Source: Adineta vaga (taxonomy: Eukaryota > Rotifera). Taken from it: a stretch of 64,000 nt of DNA. Shown one piece after another: positions 36,011 to 48,235 of this stretch (position 1 is the stretch's first letter; each line of letters starts with the position of its first letter). A program made the position numbers and the translations under genes. The stretch is taken from NCBI GenBank assembly GCA_021613535.1, contig CP075497.1:7564001-7628000 (forward strand), given 5' to 3'. A model generated the notes under the pieces. That model did not search any database and was not told the origin of the DNA. It saw only the letters and a list, made by a program, of their open reading frames with translations.

Positions 36011-37704
36011 TCAGTTCTTCATTTGATTATTATCAGTGTTTTCTGCTTTATTTTCATTCGTTTTCTGAGTTTTTGATGGTGATGATGTACTTCTCGGTAA
36101 ATCTTTTATGACAATATGTGAACGAGTATCTAATGAACCATTGGTTGTCGTACAAGTAATGTCCATGTTATTGAATGGATTCTGCGGGAGAACTGTGGTT
36201 ACTGATCGAGATAATTGTCCATTCAAATCAGTATGTCGTTGTGTGGGTTCATTAACAGAAAGAGGTCTAAAGAAAAAACAAACACACAATTTTGATAAAA
36301 ACAAATATTGGAAAATTAGATTGTTTTACTTATGATAATCAGCGGTTGTTGTGTAAGCTTGACCTTGCGAATCATAATGTGAAACAGGTGTAATCTTAGT
36401 CCAATGCGATTTACCCGTATAGAACGGAATATTAGTTTTACTAAAATGATATTCATTGGAAAAGAATCGAAAAATACAGATGAATAAAACTTACAATGGA
36501 TTAATACCAAATTTCGGTTGTTCATTACGTACGAGTGTATATGGTTGAAAATCTACTGTTGGATTATCGATATCTTGTATATTGTCACCACCAATGCAAC
36601 CTGAATAACCGGATATGTGCTGTGCACGTGGTAATGGTGCAACATTTTCTAGTGGTTTTCGATAGAAATTAACATTTCGTAATTGAACACGATCCCATTC
36701 AAGAATTTGACGTGTACGTGCATCTTGAAGTGATATTAAACGTTTTGATTGTAAAACTGGATCACTTCCATGAGCTTCATAGGTGGACAATGGCATAGGT
36801 AATTTTGATGGTAATTTCGAATCTATAGAATATGAAAACAATAAATGATTTGTCCTATCAAATGGATGGGAATATGTTTGAACGAACCCCATGCGACTTC
36901 ATCGAAAGCAGCTTGTTGTGTTGAAGTATACATAAAACGACGTGCAAGTTCATCACGTTTTGATAACTGGTTACCAGATTGATGTAATCTGGAATGTTGA
37001 GCTAGACTTGCAGGTGCTGATGAACGACCTATTTTTCTAAGATAATTTTCAGCTTCTCTACAATCTTCCTCAGGTATTAATGTGCCTAATTGAATAAGAA
37101 GAAAAAAAGGATAGATGAATAATTGTAAATCATTTAAAGCTTACCTCCTGGACCGAGTCGACCACGAAGTACTCGATCAGTGACTAATCGTTCAGTAAAA
37201 CGTGGTACAATTTCTTCAGTAGGTCCTTGTTCGTGTCTAGAAAAATACAGTTCCAATTTGTATACAGAAAAGAGAAGTCCCTTCAAACCGAAGCATTGTA
37301 ATTGCAGATGGATGATCGCGTAATGTTGTTACTTGATTGGGTATCATTCGTTGAGGATCAAGACGAGCTTTCCCAAGTGAAAATCGGGCTAACGATGCAT
37401 TAGACATATCTGTTGGACGATGAAAGATTTGTTGTGTTGATTGCGTAGAACTTTCACTGATTTGTTTGCGTACAACACTATCAAAATATCCTTGTCTATC
37501 ATAGCCAACATCAGATGTATCTAATTGAACACGACCATTTATATTCGGTGCTTGTTGAAGTCGATACAAACGTTTGGCTTGTTGTTTGTCAATGATCGTT
37601 GGTACATTATGACCTGAGATACGATAGAATGTTTCGGAAGCCGGACGAGTTAATTGCGTGGAATTTTCAAGACAATAAGGTTTCGATGAAACGATCTGTG
37701 TCAT
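36011..37704 (-). CDS. Probable ciliary/sperm microtubule-associated protein
   Basis: About seven exons from ATG 37702-37704 (MTQIVSSKPYCLENSTQL) to the stop at 36011-36013. The open frame extends further upstream only through a non-ATG codon. The protein, about 480 residues, is soluble, Pro/Arg/Tyr-rich and mostly without predicted fold. It contains short Gly-Tyr motifs (HISGYSGCIGGDN; PFYTGKSHW) of a kind common in microtubule inner proteins and sperm-axoneme proteins. It also has a helix (CREAENYLRKIGRSSAP) and a Ser/Thr/Asn-rich tail. I cannot name it with confidence; a SPMIP/CIMIP-type protein is my best guess. It is divergently paired with the K-Cl cotransporter, the starts being 234 bp apart. 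Confidence 0.55.
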
Positions 37705-37938
37705 GATCAAATGAAGAAGAAAAACGAATGAAGATAAGAAATGTTGCCATTCGTATTGCTCGATGCTTGGCAACACTTCTATTTTTCTTTTGTAATACCA
37801 TTTTCAGAAGTTTCACTGTCGCTAATCAAAATATGCAATGGAGAGACATCTGTAGAACATATACTGCGTGTTTCTTTCATTCATTTAATATAAACACTAA
37901 TGAACATATGTACTATACTAGATGTGAAATGAAATGAA
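37705..37938. promoter_or_regulatory. Short bidirectional promoter region
   Basis: 234 bp between the divergent starts of the ciliary-type gene and the K-Cl cotransporter. It must hold both promoters or leaders. No named element recognised; an ATGAAATGAAATGA-like short repeat precedes the cotransporter ATG. Confidence 0.5.
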
Positions 37939-40900
37939 ATGAGTTCAGAGAGTTTTGTTACTGCTGTATCTAATTTTACCGATGTAGATCGTATTGGATC
38001 AATTACGGGTACAAAAGGTCGATTCAGAGTTATTCATATCGACGATATTGACGAAAGTATCGATGAGTTGAATCGAAAAAGAAAGACATTTTTCAATAGC
38101 TGTAATTTTAGGAACGCCAACTGCTGAAATAAATGCGCTTGATCATCAAGATTTATATTCAAATTCTGTCCAACAACAATCAATCATACCTTCTGTTCAG
38201 ATGACAAAATTTGATGAAGATGAAAATAATACTGAAACGCAATTAGTCATTGAAAAAGAAGTCGGTTTTTTAAAGAATTTATATGACTATCAAGGTGGAA
38301 CATTTATGTCTAATATTGATATTCTATCTAAGTCACCAACAACATCATCAGATGCTCAATTAAATACTCTATTTGGTGTATATCTTCCATGTGTACAGAA
38401 TATTATTGGAGTGATTGTTTTCATTCGATTGTATTGGGTTATTGGTGTTAGTGGAATTCTTGAAGGAATGTTTATTATTGGACTTTGTTGTTTATGTACT
38501 TTCCTCACTGCAATTTCATTAGCTGCAAGTAATTAAAATTGACTGAAGAAAGATTTTTAAACTTTATTTCTATCTATTTCCAGTTGCAACGAATGGTATT
38601 GTTCCTGCAGGTGGTTCTTATTTTCTCATATCGAGATCATTGGGACCAGCTGTGGGTGGTGCAGTAGGATTTTTATTTTATATTGGTAATGCTTTAGCAG
38701 GTGGTTTATATGTCTTGGGTGCAAGTGAAATACTTCTGAAATATACATGTCCTCATAAGTATAGTATGATGAAATGTTTACTTGAATGATTGCATTCGAT
38801 TTTCTTCAGATGCCATTTATTTGGGCCACCGATTGAAAATCAACAAAGTGCCTTTAATCATTATCGTTTATATGGAACAGTTCTTCTCTGTATTCTTGGT
38901 ATTATTGTTTTTCTTGGTATAAAAATCGTTTCACGTATTGGTAGGTGAATATTATTATTGATATCGAATAAGAATTGATTTTTCTCTAGCTCCATTTACA
39001 TTACTCATAGTTTTTCTTTCAATTTTATCTATACTCATTGGCATTATGAAAAGTACTATATCACCAATCTATTTACCAATTTGTATTATTGAAAAAGACC
39101 ATATCAGACATTTGTTAAAATCATCCCTTTTGAGAAATAATGTCATGCGTTATTGTCATTCAAATGTTACATGTGATGGAGATATTTGTCCACTTCAACA
39201 CGTTTTTTGTGTGAAAAATATGAGTGCAACTATCGATTGTAATGATTTGAAGAATGTCTATTTAATGAATGGAATACCTGGTTTGAAAGATTCTCAATTC
39301 AGTCATAATTTTAAGTCGATGTATATGAAAGAAGAAGAAGTACAATATAATATTCACGGTTAGTAGATGATGATGTTTTTCTACCTAGAAATCAATGTTT
39401 TGATTTAGGTGATTCAGAAATTGAAGTTGTTAGTAAAGCAACAACATCATTTTTTATACTAGGCAAGTAAATTGTGAGCTCAAATGATAGATGAAATTGT
39501 TTCTTTTTCTCTAGTTGGAATTTTCTTTCCTAGTGTGACAGGTATCATGGCTGGATCGAATAGAAGTGGTGATTTAAAAGATCCTGGTCAATCAATTCCA
39601 CGAGGAACAATCTGTAATCTTAAATTTCAATACATCATATCTTCTGATAAATTAAATATTCTAGTGGCTGTAATAACAACATCAATAATCTATATTCTAA
39701 TTGCATTTCTTCTTGCTTGTTCAATACAAGGTATACTTTTACGTGATCGCGATGGTCTCAGTATTAATCAACAACTTGTTGAAGCAGTGATTGCTTGGCC
39801 ATCTCCATATGTTATCATTGTTGGTGCGTTGTCTGCTTGTTTTGGTGCTGGATTACAATGGTATGTAAATGAAAATTGTTTTCTTGTGAAAAAGATAATT
39901 GATTTCATTTCTTCAAAATTCAGTTTAATCGGTGCTCCACGTTTATTACAATCCGTTGCTAAAGATGATATTATGCCAATATTAAAACCATTTCAGTCTA
40001 CATTTCGAAATGAACCATTCAAAGCTTTATTATTTACATTAACTCTCTCGGAAATCAGTGTTCTTGTTGCTAATTTCGATATGGTAACAAGTATGTTCAA
40101 CTATGTGTGAAAAATAACATTTTCCGTATTGTTCTTTCAGCAATTGTTTCGGAATTCTTTCTCATGTGTTATTTATCGGTTAATTTTGTCTGTTTTCTTC
40201 AAACTCTTTTACGTAAATTCTTATCTTTATCATAAAAGAAACGAAATTTTTCCATTAATTTTTTTTTAGATGAACCATCATGGCGACCACGTTTTCGTTT
40301 TTATCATTGGTTATTATCACTACTCGGTGTTGTTGTCTGTTTTGCTCTTATGTTTATATCCTCATGGTTCATTGCATTGATAACTTTAGTGGTGGGTACA
40401 ATAGTTTATCTTTATATATGGTACTCAGGTACGAATAAAGAATGGGGAGAAGGTTTAAAAGGTTTACCAATATCGATAGCACATGTTGCTTTATCCCGTT
40501 TGAATGATCGACCAATGCATACGAAAAATTTTCGACCACAAATATTAGCTTTTATAAAATGTGTCTATAATGAAAATCAACATCGATGGATAATTGAACA
40601 TGATAAAGTACTCGATCTATTAAGCCAATTAAAGGCTGGAAAAGGTTTAGTAATTCTAGCAACGGTGATGGAAGGTTTGATAGGATTCGATTTAGAGTGA
40701 AAAAGCATGACGAATATGAATTTCATTCAGGTAAATATGAAGAAAAACGAATTGTTGCAGAACAATTACGTGAATATTTGAAAGAACAAATGTTTAAACA
40801 TAAAATTCTGAATGGTTTTGTTGATGTACTTGTTACTGATAATGTTTATGATGGAATTAATTCATTAATGCAAACAAGTGGCGTTGGTGGATTTCGTCCA

Positions 40901-41904
40901 AATACGGTAAAAACTAGATAATCAAAGAGATTTTGTTTTATCTTTACTCTTTTTTTCTTTTGTCTTCAGGTCATGTTTGGTAAGTAGCAACTCTCTCTAT
41001 ATATAACTGTTTTGATCTAAACAATCGACTTAGATTGGCCAACGTCATGGCAAAAATATGAAATCGATAATCATATTGATGATACAATTATCTCCTATCT
41101 TAATTCTATTCGGCTTGCAGAGAATAAAAATTTTGCTATATTACTTTTGAAAAATATCGATTTTTATCCTAGTTTACTAGATATTCAATATGGTTATATT
41201 GACATTTGGTGGATCATACATGATGGTGGTTTACTGTTTTTATTAGCATTTCTCTTACAGCAACATCCTGTTTGGAATAAATGTATCTTACGTTTATTTA
41301 CAATTTGCTTACCAAATCAAGAACCCGAAATACGACAACATGAATTAGAAGAATATGTCTATCATTTACGTATCCAAGCTGAAGTACATACTGTAACTGT
41401 TGCTGATCAAGAAATATCTGCGTTTACAAAATATCGAACAATGACAGTTGTTAATTCCAAACAATTCAATCCATTTGATGTAACTGAACAACAAATGCAT
41501 ACTGAACGAGAAAATCATTTACAACAAATCTTTCAAAATTATCCAGCAAGTAAATTTTCCGTCTCATAGAACGACTATTCATCTTACTTTCAGATGGAGA
41601 TCATATTCATTATACATTTACACCTTCTGCGGAACAATCAATAAAAGGAAAACGTTTAGCATATACACTTGTAGAAGATTTACAAGTACGAAAGAAAATG
41701 CATTCAGCTGCACGATTAAATCAAACGATTCTCGAGCGATCACGTGATGCGCAATTAGTTCTTATCAATTTACCAAAAGTTCCACGAACAAATGCGAATG
41801 CCGATTATGCTTATATTAAATTTGTTGATCAATTATGTGCAGGCATCTATCGATGTATTCTTGTTAAAGGTGGTGGTAGAGAAGTCATTACCATATTCTC
41901 ATAG
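37939..41904 (+). CDS. K-Cl cotransporter (SLC12A4-7 group)
   Basis: Electroneutral K+/Cl- exporter of the plasma membrane, used in cell-volume control and chloride setting. About 15 exons; the N-terminal intron (GAA A/GTATCG ... TTTTAG) skips an early stop. Family marks: [20 protein letters not shown] (helix 1), [21 protein letters not shown] (helix 3), [20 protein letters not shown] and [16 protein letters not shown]. Between helices 5 and 6 lies a long extracellular loop with several Cys ([13 protein letters not shown]), typical of KCC and not NKCC. The cytoplasmic half has [44 protein letters not shown] and the end [13 protein letters not shown]. Oddities: a GC-AG intron (39463-39514) and a 10-nt exon (40970-40979). 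The paralog cannot be assigned. Confidence 0.93.
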
Positions 41905-42384
41905 AAAGATATTAAATAACAAAATCTTCAAAGAAAAGACAGTCTCATATATTACAATGACATTGAATAGATTGATTTTGAATTGTGTTTGTAGTTATGG
42001 GAGTTTTGTTGTTAGACCTTCAAATTTAGTCATGGGAAAGTGTTGGTTAATCTAATATTATTTATAAATATTCCCTGAAGAAGTAAATACATACCTTCGA
42101 GAAGACAGTCGTATACTTTTCCAATGCAATAATTACAACTTTCAAAAGATTAGACCCAAATCTCTCGAGATTCTCGTCCTTCATACGTCTTACTATGTAC
42201 AAGAGATATTTTTCATTTGATACAAAAAGAAAAAATGCTATTCATTTATATAATTATTATTTTCGAAAACAATCCCTATACAAATAAAGCAATATAAAGA
42301 CACAAAGAATAGAAACAACGACTAGGAAAAACACACACACACATACAGACATTCAACATATATATATATATATATATGTATCTA
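41905..42384. other. Convergent intergenic region with CA and TA repeats
   Basis: 480 bp between the ends of the K-Cl cotransporter and the protocadherin. It contains (CA)n at about 42330-42343 and (TA)n at about 42357-42378. No gene. Confidence 0.6.
42357..42378 (+). repeat. (TA)n run next to (CA)n
   Basis: About ten TA units ending a few bases before the protocadherin stop codon, in its 3' flank. A CACACACA run (42330-42343) lies beside it. Confidence 0.85.
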
Positions 42385-45300
42385 TTATACAATGCTCGCT
42401 TTTGTCTGATAATTAGATGTGACATTATACCATCCACTATTACTAGTATTTGTGGGTGATAATGTTTGAGTTCTTTCATCATTTCTTATCGTTGAATTTG
42501 TAAGCATTTGATCAAGTAAAAGAATACCATTGAGTAAAGGTGGTGGTTGAGGATATTTTGTTGAATTTTCTTTTGTTGAAGAATTGAGTACAGTTTGTAA
42601 TGTTGGAAAACCATTTTGATAGTTGGAAGTTTTATTTACTGCTAATGATGAAAGATCACGTTTTGTTGGTTTTGGTAATGTACTAAATGTTGATGGCGTT
42701 GTTTCTTGATAATAGGGTGAATGATATTGAAAAACATCATCAAATAAATGATGTCCTGGATTGATTAAAGTTGGTTCAAAACTAACATTTTTCATTTGTG
42801 GACGACGAGTTGCTTTTCGTGTCAAGGTTGTTAATGCAGATACAGTTGATGATGGAGGATTTTGTTGTGAAGTATTCAAATCTGTTGATGATGATGAAAT
42901 CGCATTGAATGGACAGGATAATAATGATGACGAAAAATCAACATCAGTTGTTGATGAACTATTTCCAGAAGGAATTTGTGAATGCTAAAAAAAAGAATCA
43001 AATGATTTGATGTTCAATTCAATAGATGATTATTCATTTCCACATGTGTACTCATCTGCTTAGTTAAGCAATGCAAAAACAAAACAATCATTACTCGACC
43101 TTTCTTTCCTATCTACAGATGTTCAATCTTTGACATACTTTTCTTTGTTTAACAATAACAGCATAATCATGATTCGTTGATAAGATATTTAATTTAGTTT
43201 GTGGACTACTTTCTTTTGATTTATCTTCATCATTGACAATTAATCGACTACCATATAAATGTTTCTTAACATTTTGATTATATTGTAAACGCATCCAAAG
43301 ATAATATATAAGTAAGAAGATTGTTGAGCCAGTTGCAACAAATGATAGAACAATAATAATTAATAAAGAAAAACGTGAAAATGTTTGACGCATATTTGAT
43401 AAAATACTCGGTGAAAATGGATTACGATTATAAATAACAATATGAAACGTTTTTTTTGTTAATAACTCAAGATTTTTCGCTACTATTTCAATATCATAAG
43501 TTCCAGGTAGTATCGAAGAATTGTATAACCATAAAGAATTATTTGATCCAATATAAAACAATTCATTATTTGAAATGGACAATTGAATAATAGAATTATT
43601 TCCAATATCATTATCACGAACAACAATATCAGTTAGAAATTGAGCTAATGGATTGTTTGGATCTGTACGTTGAGAATGATCAACTGAGAGAAAATGAGGA
43701 ATTTCATCTGAATCAGGCCAAATAAATACGGGATAATTATCATTGATATCTCTAGAAAACAAAAAGCAAATAAGAAAACAAATATTTAAAAACGAATCTT
43801 ACTGAATTTTGATCATCACTAATGTTGATCCCATTAAACCAGCTGTTGGATTATCTGTTGCCATCACAGTTAGATTATATTCATCTCGACTTTCTCGATC
43901 AAATATAGCATCAGTCCATAGATTTCCATGTTCATCAATAGTAAATAAATGTTCAGTATCATTTAATGAATAGATCACATGATCACCAAAATCCGGATCA
44001 TTCGCTTTGACTTGTCCCACGAATGTTGAACTTCTATTTGTCGAATTTTCATCGATAAAAAAATGATAAGTTTTCTTTTCAAATTCAGGTGAATATTCAT
44101 TGAGATTAAGTATATTCACTACGACTGAAGCAAACGAATCTAATGATGGTTGACCAGAATCATATGCTCGAACTCGAAATTGATATTGTCGATTAAGTTC
44201 ATAATCAAATGTTGTATTTGTTGAAATAAGTCCATCAATTGATGAAATAAAGAAGTATGGTGATGGAGATTCGATTGCATAGTTTATTTGTCCATTTAAA
44301 CCTTGATCTTCATCATAAGCAGTAACTTGACCAATCACATTTGAAACTTGATTATTTTCAGTAATATCAAATGTATAATTCGTTTGAAATATTGGTTTTT
44401 GATCATTGACATCTGTTATATTTAGATCGAATGTCATCGAACGACGTAAACTTGGTTGACCGAAATCACGAGCATGTAATTCAATTTGATAACTAGATGA
44501 AGTTTCACGATCGAAACGATGTAAAGATTTAACTGAATAATAATTTGGACGAATTATTTCCAGATAGAATAAACGATTAGGTTCTATTGTTAACTGTGCC
44601 TAGAAGAAAATTAATGAGTTATTCTTATGAACAGAATTTACGTAATCAAGGTTAGAAGAGTTAGAGAAAAAAAGAATGATAAATGAATGAACAACTGTTT
44701 TGATGATTAGATATGTGTATTCTATTGATAATTTTATGACTAAATCAAAAACATTTATCACGTAATATCAGAGATATAAAATTGTTTTTCAAGGTCTATC
44801 AAAGTTGAGAATAACATCAATGTCATATGATAGAATGGAATTTCGGTTTCCACCCATATGTTTCTAACAGAAAATAGCTCATAAGACGAGATGATAGAAG
44901 TGTCGACTTAGATCATTTAACACATCATCTATGCATTTTGGAACGATAATCATAAAATAATCAATGGTTTTTATACTTAATAACAACATTAGTACTTTCA
45001 TTCCTATTCACGATTGCTTTCTTACCTTTCCATAATCTGCCGAATCTTGATCGTGTACATTTACAAAAGCTAAAGGTAAACTAATATCGAATGTTTCCGG
45101 TACATAAGCCATATTTCCATCGTGATTATGTTCTAATGTTGGATTAAATTTCATTTGTATTGAAGGTGCATGATCATTTTGATCAAGAACATAAACATTG
45201 ATAATACATGTATCACTTAATGAATTTAGTCCCTTATCATGAACTTCAACTTTAAGTTGATAGGATGTATGATATTCATAATCAAGTGAATGAGTTAATG

Positions 45301-46293
45301 TTAATATTCCCGTCATTTTATCCAAAACAAAAAGACCATTATGATCATTTTCAAGTGTATAAATTAATTCAGCATTTGAACCTATATCTGCATCAATAGC
45401 ACGAATTTTAAGTAAATATTCTGGTAAAGTATTTTCAGCAACAGTAAGATTATAAATTGAGGATTCAAATTTCGGTCGTGAATCATTAATATCACTAGAA
45501 ACAAAATAAAGAAGAAGAAGAATAAATGATCATTTCAATAATATTGAATTTACTTTATTTCAATTGTTAATATTTGTGTTCCAATATTGGGTGGATAACC
45601 TCGATCAATTGCCATTAATTTAAAAATATATTTTTCAATTTTTTCTCGATCTAATTTTTCATTCACAATCAATTCTAATTCACGACTTTGATTATCATAA
45701 GCAATTGAAAATTGATGTTGTTCATGATTTTCATATGTAACTAAACGATAATGATCAATTCCATATGGTGGAGAATCTAAATCAACGGCTATTTCAAGTG
45801 GAATACGATGTCCAATTGGAACATTTTCTGCCATTGATATTGTTGATTCTAATTGAGAAAACTTTGGGATTATATCATTGATATCATGACAAGATATTGG
45901 TTGAGATAGAATGTAATTAAAAGGTGGTTGATTAAGATTAACTGTTAATGTCAAGGTAAAATTACATTCCAGAACATTACCACCAATACATAAACGCTTT
46001 CGAACATAATCTTCACGATCTAAACGTGATTTTAATCGAATACGTCCATTGATATATTCAAATGGTTGACTTGGTTGACTATGAAGTAGAACTGCTTGAT
46101 CAGGATGTACACCTAATGTTTGAAATGTTGGCCGAAGGTCGACAACAATAGTTGAAATAGGGCTTTCTTCAAAGATAGACACAGGTGTTAAAATTTGTGA
46201 AACAATTGAAGAAGAATATGGAAGTAGAAAAGTCATTGATATGAATAAGCTCAAATGCATTTTGATTGTGGAAATGAATGTACAGATATACAT
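42385..46293 (-). CDS. Protocadherin-like cell adhesion protein, about seven cadherin repeats
   Basis: Type I membrane protein of calcium-dependent adhesion. It starts at ATG 46291-46293; a second in-frame ATG 33 bases downstream leads directly into a signal peptide (MHLSLFISMTFLLPYSSS). The first cadherin repeat has the protocadherin-type disulfide region (CIGGNVLECNF). About seven extracellular repeats can be counted from linker motifs: DINDIIPKF, DINDSRPKF, DQNDHAPS, DVNDQKPIF, LNEYSPEF and DINDNYPVF. One membrane helix follows (SLLIIIVLSFVATGSTIFLLIYYL). The cytoplasmic tail of roughly 230 residues is Ser/Thr/Pro-rich and ends YQTKASIV. Seven repeats resemble delta1 protocadherins. The intron at 44600-45025 (426 nt) is far longer than others here. 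Exon 5' of 43100 splices with a GTATGT donor to 42985. Partners are unknown. Confidence 0.88.
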
Positions 46294-48220
46294 TGATCTA
46301 GAAAGAAAGAAAGAGAAAAAAAAAGGTAGACAAGCTATTACTATTTATAGTCTGAGTGTTCATTTGGATTTAGAAGCTTTTCTCTATTACTTATTCATGT
46401 TAGGAAACAAATCTCTAAAGAATTTTGATTTTTTCTTCTTCTTCTCTTTCAGAAATATGTCCAGCTGTATGACGATGGACGACGAGATTTCTTTCTTTTT
46501 TCCTCAATTGTTCTATTTGAACATCATTGTCACGCAATTATACGATCTCGTCCGTTCGTTCAAACTCTCATCTCTAAGTGATTTGGTCAATTGTATTTAC
46601 ACGCTCATCACACATGTGCACAAGGGACAACGATTTTATGCAATAAAAACGGAAATAGCCTATCCATTCGAAACTTGACACGAGAGAAGAAGACGAGTCA
46701 TTTCTATTGTTCTGTTTTGTTTTGATTATTATCTACATACAAAATGAATGAGTTGTTTTATTTTAACTAAGATCTGTTTATCTCTCTATTCTTTCATCAT
46801 CATCGTCTCCTCTTCTATTCTCTGAATATGAAGCCATATGTAATGAATTCTATTTACTCTACTATAGACAATAATTATCTCTTTGAATCATATCTCTATT
46901 AGAGATTTATTGATACATACGTGAGGTGTTCTAGTCGTTCTTTCAACTGGTGTAATGATTATTGATATATGGGAGTGATCACAGATGGACATGCGTTTAC
47001 AAGTAGTCAAAATAAACGAACAACGATTAAGCTCTAATTGATAGGATGTCATCAAGCTACATATATATATATATATACATAATCATCCTAGTGAACATGA
47101 GAACTCTTACAATATTGTAGCGTTGCATGTCTGGAGAGGGGGGAAGGACTTTCAAGTAAATTTTACTTCCGAGATTAAGATGAAATTGACACATGCAACG
47201 TAACATATGGAAGGCTAATGATGCATATATACGAAAGCTATTATATTTTACCTAGACGACAAAAAGGATTTATGGGTTAGAAAAGAAATATGAGATAAAA
47301 ATTCATTCGAAAGAAAGGTGTAAAAGAAATAATAATAATCATAATAACAAAAGAACAAGAATGAACGAGAGGAAAGAGAGAAGATAGTTAATCAATCCGA
47401 CCATGAAAGAAAAAAATGCTGGTCAACTTTGCGTGTGGTTTCTAATCATAATAATTTGAAGAAAAAAAAAAGGTGAACGTCATCCATAGAGAATCGATCG
47501 AACTAAAGATTAATCTTACGTAAGTTGAATATAAACCACCATGGATTTAACAAGAAAGAAAAATCAGACTTAATATGTAACATAAGAGAAAGGAAAAATG
47601 AGGACAAGATGAAACAACAGCAGCATCTTTTTCTCATCACTAAATATCTACCTTCTTTTGTTCTGGTCAAATTGATTCGTTAATCGATATGTTAAACAAA
47701 TGTAGAAAAGAAACTAATCAAATCTTCTGAACATAGTGTCAATCTCATATATATTATGAGAAAGAAGAAGAAGACGAAGAAGAGAGAAGAGAGAAAAGAG
47801 AAGAAGAAAATGATGACGCTATAACAGACTTTATCCAGCAAAGCAAAGTTCAATCATACATGTTTGTACGACCTTCAGAGATGGCAAAAAGGAACACAAG
47901 CGTGCTCTCATCATCGTCCATCATTGAGACATGTTCAAAAACGGAAACACATCCTGTTATAGTTACATATCCACATCTAAAGATTTGTGAAATAGGCGAA
48001 ATACATATCGAGAAATTGAAAAAATAATCTCCATACTATTTTTCTCTTCAATTGTTTTGATTTATTTCAATTCATTAATAATGATTGACTAAAGTAGCTG
48101 GTGCTTGGATAAAAATAATCGTATATTGCATCACGGACCTCCTAATGTGTTAGTAAATGTCAATTGTGCGTTAAAAACGCACTATGTATGAACATAAGAA
48201 GTCATCATAGTATGCATGCC

Positions 48221-48235
48221 TGCGCGCGCACGCGC
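48221..48235 (+). other. Alternating purine-pyrimidine GC tract
   Basis: TGCGCGCGCACGCGC stands out in AT-rich DNA. Alternating CG/CA sequence of this type can adopt the left-handed Z form. Function not known. Confidence 0.6.

Noticed and set aside
38040-38115. Early stop in the N-terminal part of the K-Cl cotransporter
   Set aside because: A short intron starting GTATCG and ending ATTTTAG removes it and keeps the frame.
40670-40735. Apparent frameshift in the K-Cl cotransporter between VILATVMEG and [11 protein letters not shown]
   Set aside because: A 56-nt GT-AG intron (40675-40730) joins GAA G to GT AAA and gives VMEGKYEEKR, matching the family. No frameshift is needed.
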